This document shows positions 7,166-14,391 of a stretch of 14,604 nt of DNA, piece after piece. The translations under genes were made by a program, and so were the position numbers. Source of the DNA: Hyphomicrobiales bacterium (lineage in GTDB: Bacteria; Pseudomonadota; Alphaproteobacteria; Rhizobiales; JAUVMS01). Positions within the stretch are counted from its first letter, which is position 1. Every line of letters starts with the position of its first letter. Below the pieces are notes generated by a model. It ran no database searches and was not told where the DNA came from. It worked only from the letters and a program-made list of their open reading frames with translations. The stretch spans positions 1 through 14,604 of the forward strand of contig JAUVMS010000023.1 in NCBI GenBank assembly GCA_030600135.1. The letters run 5' to 3'.

Positions 7166-7390
7166 GCTCCCTTGACACTGCGGTTATTTGGATAAAAAAT
7201 CAATATCGATAATGATAATTAATCACAGGGGCGTTGACGTGGTCCTGGCATGTCCGAAGCCGGAGGTGGAAACCGACTTGCCCCGATTTGCAGCCGCTAA
7301 GGCGATTCGGTCCTACTGCGACGCCTTTCAGCGGCCCACCGCTGCCAGGCGGCCAACGATGACGGGGCCGCCGTTAGGCTGGCTCACGCC
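7166..7390. promoter_or_regulatory. Divergent control region, gntR / peptide-transport operon
   Basis: A TTGACA at 7172-7177 could be a plus-strand -35 element; the weak A/T-rich sequence at 7193-7200 lies where a -10 would be but matches poorly. The AT-rich island 7185-7225 contains a tandem repeat GATAATGATAAT (7208-7219) and the near-palindrome TGATAATTAATCA (7213-7225), reasonable candidates for the GntR operator. No classic FadR-type box is apparent. A 68-codon frame (7188-7394, TTG start) crosses the rest of the region and overlaps the next start by ATGA; see findings. Confidence 0.4.
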
Positions 7391-8482
7391 ATGACCGCGC
7401 TCACTGAGATTATGCCACGCTCCGACGCGGCTTCCGACTGCCTGATGGAAGTGCGCGATCTTGCCTTGCATTTCCCAGTGCAAGGGGGAACCTTGTTCAA
7501 GCATACGGTGGGCCAGGTCAAGGCGGTGGACGGTGTTAGTTTCTCGATCCGCAAAGGCGAGGTTCTCGGCCTTGTCGGCGAGTCGGGTTGCGGCAAGACG
7601 ACCATTGCCCGCGCGATCCTCAAACTGGTTCGGCCAACCAGTGGGCAGATCCTATTTGATGGCATGGATCTGTGGCAACAGGATCGTGCCCAGCAATTCG
7701 CCTATCGCCGCCGCGTACAGGCGGTGTTTCAGGACCCGTTTTCTTCTCTCAATCCGCGCATGAAGGTGGGCAGTACCGTCGGTGAACCTTTCAGGATACA
7801 TATGCCATCAATGAAATCAGCCGAGATTAACGGCGAGGTTCGCCGCCTGCTGGATATTTGCGGCCTGCCGGCGCGCATGGCCGAGCGCTACCCACATGAA
7901 ATGAGCGGAGGACAGCGCCAGCGTGTCGGGATCGCGCGGGCCCTTGCGCTCAATGCCGAGATGATCGTCTGCGACGAGGCCGTTTCCGCGCTTGATGTGT
8001 CGATCCAGGCCCAGGTCATCAACTTGTTGATGGATCTGAAAGACGAGTTCAACCTCACCTATCTTTTCATCGGCCACGATCTGAGCGTGGTGAAACATTT
8101 GTGCGACCGGGTGGCGGTCATGTATCTCGGCAACGTCGTCGAGATGGCTGACAGCGAAACGTTGTTTGATGAGCCGCTGCATCCCTATACCATTGCGCTG
8201 TTGTCAGCCGTGCCGGTACCTGATCCCGTCAGCGAGGCATCGCGCCCGCATGTCATCCTGACTGGCGAGATTCCTAGCCCCGTCAATCCACCTAATGGTT
8301 GTGTGTTCCACCCGCGCTGCCCACGCATGAGCGATGCCTGCACGCGCATGCGACCGCTGCTGCTTGAAGAACTGCCCGGTCATCATGCTGCATGCATTCA
8401 CATCGAGCGCCTCGCCGCACAATTCACCAGGCCAGGCCAACATTCGATACCGAAGATACCGGATATACCGACAAGCAATTAA
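7391..8482 (+). CDS. Oligopeptide/dipeptide ABC transporter ATP-binding protein (DppF/OppF-like)
   Basis: One of two cytoplasmic ATPases of the peptide importer. All nucleotide-binding motifs are intact in the 363-residue product: Walker A GESGCGKT (63-70), Q-loop Q114 in VFQDPFSSLNP, signature SGGQ (172-175), Walker B ending D195-E196, and switch His 229. The C-terminal oligo_HPY region has the four cysteines seen in Dpp/Opp ATPases (C304, C310, C317, C335), known in some relatives to hold an iron-sulfur cluster. Walker B reads CDEAVSALD, with Ala in place of the more usual Pro. The ATG at 7391 lacks a ribosome-binding site; starts at 7412 or 7445 are possible, and family homology begins around MEVRDLALHF (7445). 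It leads the operon, ahead of the binding protein, which is less common than placing both ATPases last. Confidence 0.93.
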   Translation: MTALTEIMPRSDAASDCLMEVRDLALHFPVQGGTLFKHTVGQVKAVDGVSFSIRKGEVLGLVGESGCGKTTIARAILKLVRPTSGQILFDGMDLWQQDRAQQFAYRRRVQAVFQDPFSSLNPRMKVGSTVGEPFRIHMPSMKSAEINGEVRRLLDICGLPARMAERYPHEMSGGQRQRVGIARALALNAEMIVCDEAVSALDVSIQAQVINLLMDLKDEFNLTYLFIGHDLSVVKHLCDRVAVMYLGNVVEMADSETLFDEPLHPYTIALLSAVPVPDPVSEASRPHVILTGEIPSPVNPPNGCVFHPRCPRMSDACTRMRPLLLEELPGHHAACIHIERLAAQFTRPGQHSIPKIPDIPTSN

Positions 8483-8532
8483 GTGAATCAGTTTGAGCAA
8501 AACATAACTGAAAAACGAAGGGAGAAACGAAC

Positions 8533-10317
8533 ATGAGTACCAAGAAATATTATACCGATGGGCACATCCGCCGCCAGATGAAGGCAGATCACGATCATGC
8601 GCTGGATTTTGATCCAGGTGATCCGCTTGTAGGTCTTCACCGTAGCGACCTGGCAGGCCCGCAACTTGAGCGGCGCACTGTATTGCGGCTCCTTGCTGCC
8701 TCGGGCGCGTTGACCGCTGTACACCTCCTATTACCGGGCGTAGCACCCGACGCGCACGCTGCCGCGGGAGGCACGCTCAAAGCCGGTTGGGCCGGTGTTG
8801 GCGAATTCCGCACCCTTGATCCGGCACAGATCAACCAGGTGTTGCTGTTCCAGATCGCCTCCAATGTGCTGAGTGGCCTGACCCACATCGACCCGCAACT
8901 CGTGGCCCGAGGCGATCTGGCGATCGATTGGACGGCGAGCGATAACGGCACGGAGTATGTGTTCAATTTGCGTGAAGGTGTGACATTCCATAATGGCGAT
9001 GCATTCACCGCTGATGATGTGATTTACACTTTCATCCGTTCCAGAAATCCGGAGAACTCTATCCACAGCCGGGTGGTGGCCAATGTTGCCGATATAGAGA
9101 AATTGAGTGACCACAAGATCAAGCTGAAGCTGAAAGCACCGCAAGCCTCGCTATTGGTGAAAACGCTTGAGCGTGCCTCGGGCCGCGCAATGACCATCGT
9201 TAGCCGCGGTGCGATCGAGAAAATGGGCACCGCCCAATATGGCTTGACGCCGGTCGGCACCGGCCCGTTCCGGGTTACCGATCACAGTCTTGGACAGTTG
9301 ATCACGCTAGAAAAGTTCGACAAATATTACGATCCCGAGCGGCCCAAGCTCGACAAGGTCACAATCCAGCCGATCATTGATGCTGAACCTTTAGCAGCAG
9401 CGATTGAAGCCGGGGACATCGACATTATCGGCGGCAACCCGATCGCAGCGGAATTGATCGACCGGTTCGAGGCCAACAGCGATCTCAATGTCAGTATCAT
9501 AACCGGTCCAGGCTTCCAGAGTGTGTGGATGAACCCGCACCGCGACCCCTTCAAGGTTGCCGACTTTAACAAGCCGGTTGCAGAACTGATGAAGGAGAAG
9601 GGATTTAAAGTGCGCCTGGCGATTGCCAAGGCGATCGACCGTGATCGGTATATCGAGCGCGCTCAGTTCGGGCGCGGCACGCCGGCCTACGGCTCCATCA
9701 ATCCGGCTATGGGCTTCTTTTTCGATGAAAGCCTGGCCGAAACCAGCAATCAGCGTTTCGATGTGGAAGAGGCGCGCAAATTGCTGGCCGATGCCGGTCA
9801 CCCGAATGGCGAAGGCATTCCGCCTTTGAAGATCCTGCACACCCCGTCGGCGCGGCGCGAAGTCCAGGTCATCAAGGACATCCTGAAGCGAAACCTCAAC
9901 ATCGATATTGTCCTCGATCCAAAGGACTTCCCGGTGTTGATCGACGCGTTCGACAAAATGGATTGGGATCTGACCCGGCTTGGTTCGGGCGGCGATTTCG
10001 ACCCGGATGACGGGATTGTCGACTGGATGCAGACCGCCTCCAAGTTCAATGGCCGCAATCGCGACAAGGAGAAATTCCCGTTCGGCTTTTTCTCCGATAA
10101 CGAGGTCGACGCGCTGATCAACCAGCAGGCCGTAACGGCGGAGCCGAAAAAGCGCCGCGAGTTGGTACGCAAGCTCAACAAGATCACCTCGGACAAAGTG
10201 GCCAGCGCCTTCATTTTTCATCCGGCGGATATTTTGGTCTACCGCAAGTCAGTAAATTTCCCGGCGCAAAGCCGTATTCCGGGTCTTATGGACCTGGACC
10301 GGGTAACGATCTCGTAG
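8533..10317 (+). CDS. Periplasmic peptide-binding protein (SBP_bac_5, DppA/OppA-like) with long Tat leader
   Basis: Binds the imported peptide-like solute in the periplasm. At 594 residues it is longer than most DppA proteins, largely because of its leader: about 46 polar residues rich in His and Asp precede the twin-arginine motif LERRTVLRLLAASG (R47-R48), followed by a hydrophobic core and a probable cut after AHA near residue 76. The mature domain shows SBP_bac_5 landmarks: TLDPAQINQVL, LREGVTFHNGDAFTADDVIYTF, GLTPVGTGPFRV, and VRLAIAKAIDRDRYIE. The ATG at 8533 has AGGGAG eight bases upstream, which supports the long form, although an internal start cannot be excluded. It lies 50 bases after the dppF-like gene and is followed by a strong hairpin before dppB. 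The ligand is not predictable from the sequence. Confidence 0.93.
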   Translation: MSTKKYYTDGHIRRQMKADHDHALDFDPGDPLVGLHRSDLAGPQLERRTVLRLLAASGALTAVHLLLPGVAPDAHAAAGGTLKAGWAGVGEFRTLDPAQINQVLLFQIASNVLSGLTHIDPQLVARGDLAIDWTASDNGTEYVFNLREGVTFHNGDAFTADDVIYTFIRSRNPENSIHSRVVANVADIEKLSDHKIKLKLKAPQASLLVKTLERASGRAMTIVSRGAIEKMGTAQYGLTPVGTGPFRVTDHSLGQLITLEKFDKYYDPERPKLDKVTIQPIIDAEPLAAAIEAGDIDIIGGNPIAAELIDRFEANSDLNVSIITGPGFQSVWMNPHRDPFKVADFNKPVAELMKEKGFKVRLAIAKAIDRDRYIERAQFGRGTPAYGSINPAMGFFFDESLAETSNQRFDVEEARKLLADAGHPNGEGIPPLKILHTPSARREVQVIKDILKRNLNIDIVLDPKDFPVLIDAFDKMDWDLTRLGSGGDFDPDDGIVDWMQTASKFNGRNRDKEKFPFGFFSDNEVDALINQQAVTAEPKKRRELVRKLNKITSDKVASAFIFHPADILVYRKSVNFPAQSRIPGLMDLDRVTIS

Positions 10318-10340
10318 GGCGTCCGACGCGACCAAAGAAA

Positions 10341-10366
10341 GGGAGCGGCCGGACCTGGCCGCTCCC
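10341..10366 (+). terminator. Strong stem-loop between binding-protein and dppB-like genes
   Basis: GGGAGCGGCC (10341-10350) and GGCCGCTCCC (10357-10366) form a perfect 10-bp, GC-rich stem with a six-base loop. It begins 23 bases after the binding-protein stop and ends 27 bases before the dppB-like ATG. The bases after it, CGGTCTTGAATTTT, contain four T residues only at a distance, so termination would be partial. As with similar hairpins in solute-transport operons, it may give high binding-protein and lower permease expression. The structure is seen; the role is inferred. Confidence 0.6.
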
Positions 10367-10393
10367 CGGTCTTGAATTTTAAGCAGGAATCAA

Positions 10394-11344
10394 ATGACCG
10401 GCTATTTGCTGCGGCGATCTGTTGGCGCCATTCTTGTCATGTGGGCGGTGGCGACGCTTGTGTTTTTCATGCTGCGCGCCGTGCCAGGTGATCCGATCGC
10501 CGCGATGTTGTTCGATGTCGGTGATGCCGATGCGATCGCGGCACTGAAAGCCAAGCTCGGCCTCGACCAGCCGGTTTATGTGCAATACGTCAAATGGTTT
10601 TTGCTGGTGCTGCAGGGCGATCTCGGTAATTCCATTTACGGCAGCCGGATCGAGGTTTCGCGAATTGTCATGGAGGCGCTGCCGCGCACTTTGTCGCTGG
10701 CATCTTTGGCGTTCGTTATTGCGATAGTAATCGCTGTCCCCGCGGGTTTGATATCTGCGATCCGGAAACATTCTGCGCTCGACAACATGGTCACGGTGTT
10801 TGCCTTTTTGGGGCTTGCCATGCCGGATTTCTGGCTTGGCATCATGCTGATCATTATTTTCGCCGCCAACCTGCACTGGCTCCCGGCGATCGGTTATGCG
10901 CCGTTGTCGCAAGGTTTCTGGCCATGGTTCTCCCACCTCATCTTACCCGCGATCGCCGTTGGCACACCGTTTGCTGCAATCATCGCTCGCATGATCCGCT
11001 CGTCCATGCTTGAAGTGTTGAATTCCGATTACATAAACGTTGCCAATGCGAAGGGCTTGAAGAAGCTGCGCGTCATTTTAGTGCATGCTTTTCCCAATGC
11101 GCTCATACCGGTTGTGACGGTTATGGGGATCGCGATCGCACTGCTGATGGCGGGTGCGGTGGTGGTCGAAAACGTCTTTGCCATCAAGGGGCTTGGCCGG
11201 GTGCTGATCGAGGGCATTTTGAACCGGGATTATCCGGTCGTGCAAGGCGCCATCCTGGTTGTTTCAACCATATTCGTTTTCGCAAATCTGGCAGTCGATG
11301 TGCTCTACACCGTCATCGACCCCAGGATACGGTATGACTCATGA
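10394..11344 (+). CDS. Peptide ABC transporter permease (DppB/OppB-like)
   Basis: Inner-membrane permease, the first of the pair forming the peptide channel. The 316-residue product begins MTGYLLRRSVGAILVMWAVA, the usual DppB start with one membrane span, followed by LRAVPGDPIAAML, the conserved periplasmic segment of this family. About six membrane spans are visible. The EAA loop that contacts the ATPases is SDYINVANAKGLKKLRVILV, followed by HAFPNALIPVV. The ATG has AGGA seven bases upstream. Its stop overlaps the next start by ATGA, so DppB and DppC are translationally coupled. Length and motifs are normal, and I see no lesion. Confidence 0.95.
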   Translation: MTGYLLRRSVGAILVMWAVATLVFFMLRAVPGDPIAAMLFDVGDADAIAALKAKLGLDQPVYVQYVKWFLLVLQGDLGNSIYGSRIEVSRIVMEALPRTLSLASLAFVIAIVIAVPAGLISAIRKHSALDNMVTVFAFLGLAMPDFWLGIMLIIIFAANLHWLPAIGYAPLSQGFWPWFSHLILPAIAVGTPFAAIIARMIRSSMLEVLNSDYINVANAKGLKKLRVILVHAFPNALIPVVTVMGIAIALLMAGAVVVENVFAIKGLGRVLIEGILNRDYPVVQGAILVVSTIFVFANLAVDVLYTVIDPRIRYDS

Positions 11345-12246
11345 CTGATTTTGTTCATTCCACACCAGGCGGTGACAGCGCGCGCGAGGATTTGCAGCGC
11401 CCATCCGCACTACGGCAATGGATGAGCTACATGCGGCGTGATAAAAAAGCGCTGTTCGGGCTCATCGTGCTTGGGGTGCTGATTTTCAGCGCTGTTTTCG
11501 CCCACTGGCTTTCGCCTTATGATCCCAACGCCATGGATTTTTCGATGATGCTGAAGCCGTCGCTTCAGCATCCGCTCGGCACCGACGATTTAGGGCGGGA
11601 CCTGCTCAGCCGGCTTTTGCACGGCACGCAGATTTCCCTGTTTGTCGGCATTTCTACGGTCATACTCGGCATGTCGGCGGGCGTAACGCTCGGCGTTGTG
11701 GCCGGATATTTCGGCAAATGGGTCGACACCATCATCATGCGCTATGTCGATCTGCAATGGGCATTTCCGAACTTCATTATTGCGGTCTATCTTGTGGCGG
11801 TGTTCGGTACCGGGCTGGCCAATGTGATCATCGCGATTTCGCTCGCCTATATCGACGATTTCGCCCGGGTTGCGCGCGGCATGGTGCTGACCATCAAGCA
11901 GGAGCAATATATCGCAGCCGCACACACACTGGGTGCATCCGACAACCGGGTCATGTGGCGGCATATTCTACCCAACGCCATGGCGCCGATCATCGTGCAG
12001 GCAACGGTGAGCGTATCCTATGCCATCCTGGCCGAAGCCGGTTTGTCATTCCTGGGGCTTGGCGTGGGATCGGACACACCGACCTGGGGTCTCATTCTGG
12101 CGGATTCGCGTAGCTTCATCTCCCGCGCCTGGTGGCTCGGCGTGTTCCCAGGCCTGTTCATCATGATCACCGTATTGTCGATCAACTTTCTCGGCGATGC
12201 ACTGCGCGACATGCTCGATGTGCGCGAGGTCACCGATGCCCACTAA
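11341..12246 (+). CDS. Peptide ABC transporter permease (DppC/OppC-like)
   Basis: Inner-membrane permease, partner of the DppB-like protein. The 301-residue product has the OppC N-terminal domain (WMSYMRRDKKALFGLIVLGV), then HWLSPYDPNAMD and LGTDDLGRDLLSRLLHGTQI, both typical of the family. The EAA loop is QYIAAAHTLGASDNRVMWRH followed by ILPNAMAPIIVQ. The C-terminus NFLGDALRDMLDVREV matches the usual LGDALRDALDP-type ending. The start overlaps dppB by ATGA. The TAA at 12244-12246 lies one base from the stop of the oppositely oriented dppD-like gene, leaving no space for a terminator between the two convergent genes. Confidence 0.95.
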   Translation: MTDFVHSTPGGDSAREDLQRPSALRQWMSYMRRDKKALFGLIVLGVLIFSAVFAHWLSPYDPNAMDFSMMLKPSLQHPLGTDDLGRDLLSRLLHGTQISLFVGISTVILGMSAGVTLGVVAGYFGKWVDTIIMRYVDLQWAFPNFIIAVYLVAVFGTGLANVIIAISLAYIDDFARVARGMVLTIKQEQYIAAAHTLGASDNRVMWRHILPNAMAPIIVQATVSVSYAILAEAGLSFLGLGVGSDTPTWGLILADSRSFISRAWWLGVFPGLFIMITVLSINFLGDALRDMLDVREVTDAH

Positions 12247-12247
12247 T

Positions 12248-13225
12248 TCACCCAAGCTGATCGGCACGCAGGCAGGCAGAGCTGTGATCAGGCAAGACCT
12301 TGTTGAGCGGCGGTTTGATGCTTGCGCAATCGCCGAAGGCATAGGTACAGCGCGGCAGGTAGGCGCAGCCCTTGCCAAGCCGGCTCAGATCTGGCGGTTG
12401 ACCGTCAATCGGAACCAGACGCTCATCGCGCGCCTTGTCAAGCCGCGGTACCGAAGACAAGAGGCCCAATGTGTAAGGATGGCGCGGTTCGCCGAACACA
12501 TCAACCGTTGTGCCGCTTTCCACAATGCGGCCAGCATACATCACATTCACCCGCGTTGCGTAGCGCGCGACGATGCTGAGATTGTGGGTGATCAGAATCA
12601 AAGACACACCAAGCCGGCGCGTCAGGTCTTTCATCAACTCAAGAATCTGCGCTTGAATGGTCACGTCGAGCGCTGTGGTTGGCTCGTCGGCGATGATCAA
12701 TTTGGGTTCACACGCCAACGCGATTGCGATCATTACCCGTTGTCGCATGCCGCCGGAAAAATGATGCGGATATTGCTTCAGGCGGCCCTCTGGTTCCGAA
12801 ATGCCAACCAGACCGAGCAGTTCAATTGCCCGCACCCGCGCCTGTTTGGGCGTGAGTCCAAGATGCAGTTTCATGCCCTCGCAAATCTGCGTGCCGACGG
12901 TCAACAGGGGATTGAGCGAGGTCATCGGCTCTTGAAAGATCATGCCGATTTTGTGACCGCGTATCTGACGCAATGCCTCATCGCCAAGCCTGGTCAAGTC
13001 TTCAGCCTCGAACAGTATTTGGCCCGAGACCTGCGCCGGTGGGCTGGGCAGGAGCCCCATAACCGCAAGCGCACTCACCGTTTTTCCGGAACCGGATTCG
13101 CCAACTACCGCAACCGTTTCACCTGGCGTTATCGTGTAACTGACATCATCGACTGCCTGTATCACGCCCTCTGGAGACTGGAAATCGACTTTAAGATTAC
13201 GGATATCGAGCAACGCTGCGGTCAT
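12248..13225 (-). CDS. Peptide ABC transporter ATP-binding protein (DppD/OppD-like), inverted relative to its operon
   Basis: Second cytoplasmic ATPase, expected to form a heterodimer with the DppF-like protein. From the ATG at 13225 (CGAGG five bases upstream; a TTG lies one codon earlier) it has 325 residues. Motifs are complete: Walker A GESGSGKT (42-49), Q98 in IFQEPMTSLNP, signature SGGM (157-160), D180-E181 of Walker B, and H214. The oligo_HPY tail carries C287, C293, C300 and C318. SGGMRQR and IFQEPMTSLNP are typical of the D-type subunit, against SGGQRQR in the F-type gene at 7391. It is encoded against the rest of the operon, so it needs its own promoter, presumably in 13226-13361. 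No degradation is visible, so it is probably functional. Confidence 0.94.
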   Translation of the reverse strand: MTAALLDIRNLKVDFQSPEGVIQAVDDVSYTITPGETVAVVGESGSGKTVSALAVMGLLPSPPAQVSGQILFEAEDLTRLGDEALRQIRGHKIGMIFQEPMTSLNPLLTVGTQICEGMKLHLGLTPKQARVRAIELLGLVGISEPEGRLKQYPHHFSGGMRQRVMIAIALACEPKLIIADEPTTALDVTIQAQILELMKDLTRRLGVSLILITHNLSIVARYATRVNVMYAGRIVESGTTVDVFGEPRHPYTLGLLSSVPRLDKARDERLVPIDGQPPDLSRLGKGCAYLPRCTYAFGDCASIKPPLNKVLPDHSSACLRADQLG

Positions 13226-13361
13226 CAATGCCTCGTGATGCGGTCACGCTACGCCACGTCGCCGCGAAAATCTCACTGGTATCTGACGACAGTGCTGGAA
13301 CGGGTCCATGCGGTCAAGCTGGCGTCGCTCATGGGCATTTCGCATTGAACGGAACAACATC
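13226..13361. promoter_or_regulatory. Divergent gap between dppD-like and DUF1028 genes
   Basis: These 136 bases separate two divergent starts and must supply a promoter for the dppD-like gene and probably for the DUF1028 gene. I see no convincing -35/-10 pair and no clear copy of the motifs near gntR. The DUF1028 frame is open upstream to 13308 with an ATG there, but homology starts only at 13362. Confidence 0.35.
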
Positions 13362-14099
13362 ATGACATGGTCAATCATTACCCGGGATCCCGAAAGTGGC
13401 TTATTTGGTATCGCCATTGCATCGCGCTTCTTTGCCGTTGGTGCGCTGTGCCTCGATGCTGAAGCGCATGTCGGTGCCGTTTGCACGCAGGCCTTGATGA
13501 ACCCGGCATATGCGAAACGAAGCGTGGCCATGCTGCGAGAAGGTCTGAAGCCTGCCGATATCTGTCGCATTGTTGTCTCCGGTGATGAAGGGGCCGATCA
13601 ACGCCAACTGCACATGTTGGACCGGCAAGGACACACTGCGGCCTATACGGGTGCAACTTGCGTTGACTGGTGCGGGCATTTGCACGAGCAGGATATTTCG
13701 GTCGCCGGCAATATGTTGGCAGGACCGGCTGTCGTTGCCGACACCCTCAAGGCTTTTAAGTCGCGGGGCGACTTGCCGATAGTCGAGCGTTTGCTCGCCG
13801 CGATGGAGGCTGGCGAGGTGGCAGGCGGTGACAAACGCGGCAAACAATCTGCCGCATTGTTGATCCAGGGCGATGAAGCCTATCCGCGCTTTACCATCCG
13901 CGCAGATGATCATGCCGATCCTTTGGCCGAACTTCGCCGGTTGTATGATGTCGCCAAAGAGCGCTTCATCCCGTTTTCCACTTGCTTTCCAACGCCGGAA
14001 CGCCCGTACGGCATTACCGATCGGGATCAACTCGAAACCATTATTGAGCGTGATCGCGGCAAGCCACTCGGTGCCCTGGCCGATGTTCTGGTACCTTGA
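13362..14099 (+). CDS. DUF1028 family protein (Ntn-hydrolase-like)
   Basis: Family of unproven function, thought to share the Ntn-hydrolase fold, often found beside peptide transporters and gamma-glutamyltransferases. The 245-residue form starts MTWSIITRDPESGLFGIAIA, the standard DUF1028 opening, and continues with RFFAVGALCLDAEAHVGAVC, NPAYAKRSVAMLREGL, and GNMLAGPAVVADTLKAF. The run GGDKRGKQSAALLI near the middle is another family hallmark. After Met removal Thr2 would be the N-terminal residue, a possible nucleophile if it is a true Ntn hydrolase; this is inference. The start at 13362 has only a weak GGA upstream but fits the family; an ATG at 13308 would add 18 atypical residues. The next gene, 58 bases on, is the gamma-glutamyltransferase fragment, so the two probably belonged to one peptide-degrading unit. 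Confidence 0.9.
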   Translation: MTWSIITRDPESGLFGIAIASRFFAVGALCLDAEAHVGAVCTQALMNPAYAKRSVAMLREGLKPADICRIVVSGDEGADQRQLHMLDRQGHTAAYTGATCVDWCGHLHEQDISVAGNMLAGPAVVADTLKAFKSRGDLPIVERLLAAMEAGEVAGGDKRGKQSAALLIQGDEAYPRFTIRADDHADPLAELRRLYDVAKERFIPFSTCFPTPERPYGITDRDQLETIIERDRGKPLGALADVLVP

Positions 14100-14157
14100 A
14101 CCCAGTCATTGATTTTTTCAACTGAGCATCAACAAGCATATCAACGATAGAGACATC

Positions 14158-14391
14158 ATGAGCCAACGGTTTACCACCAGACCTGAAATACGCGGCACTT
14201 TCGGTGCCGTCGCCAGCACGCATTGGATCGGCACCGCGGTTGGCATGGGCAGATTAGAACGCGGCGGCAATGCTTTCGATGCGGCGGTCGCAACCGGCTT
14301 TGCGCTGCAAATCGTCGAGCCGCATCTCAATGGTCCGGGAGGCGATGTGCCGATTATCCTGCAAAAAGCAGGTGGCGATGAGCGCATTTAT
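14158..14391 (+). pseudogene. 5' fragment of a gamma-glutamyltransferase gene
   Basis: The first 78 codons match the N-terminus of gamma-glutamyltransferase-type Ntn hydrolases: GAVASTHWIGTAVGMGRLER, GGNAFDAAVATGFALQIVEP, HLNGPGGDVPIILQKAG. These enzymes, usually above 500 residues, transfer or hydrolyse gamma-glutamyl groups from peptides such as glutathione and self-cleave at a Thr far downstream of this fragment. After DERIY (about 14391) the same frame stays open to the window end but reads GRHWVRSLWRIPRRHV and onward, which is not family sequence; it is an out-of-frame reading of the gene starting at 14390. The catalytic part is therefore absent here, so it should be non-functional unless the remainder lies elsewhere. 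The start at 14158 agrees with family N-termini, with only a weak GAGA upstream. Confidence 0.82.

Noticed and set aside
9391..10221. A 276-codon minus-strand open frame
   Set aside because: Antisense to the peptide-binding protein, which has clear SBP_bac_5 motifs. The composition is that of a complementary-strand shadow.
12197..13348. A 383-codon plus-strand open frame
   Set aside because: It lies antisense to the dppD-like gene, whose ABC motifs are all intact. The translation has no family features, so it is a shadow frame in GC-rich coding DNA.
13401..14030. A 209-codon minus-strand open frame
   Set aside because: Covers the DUF1028 gene on the opposite strand and has no recognisable domain or ribosome-binding site.
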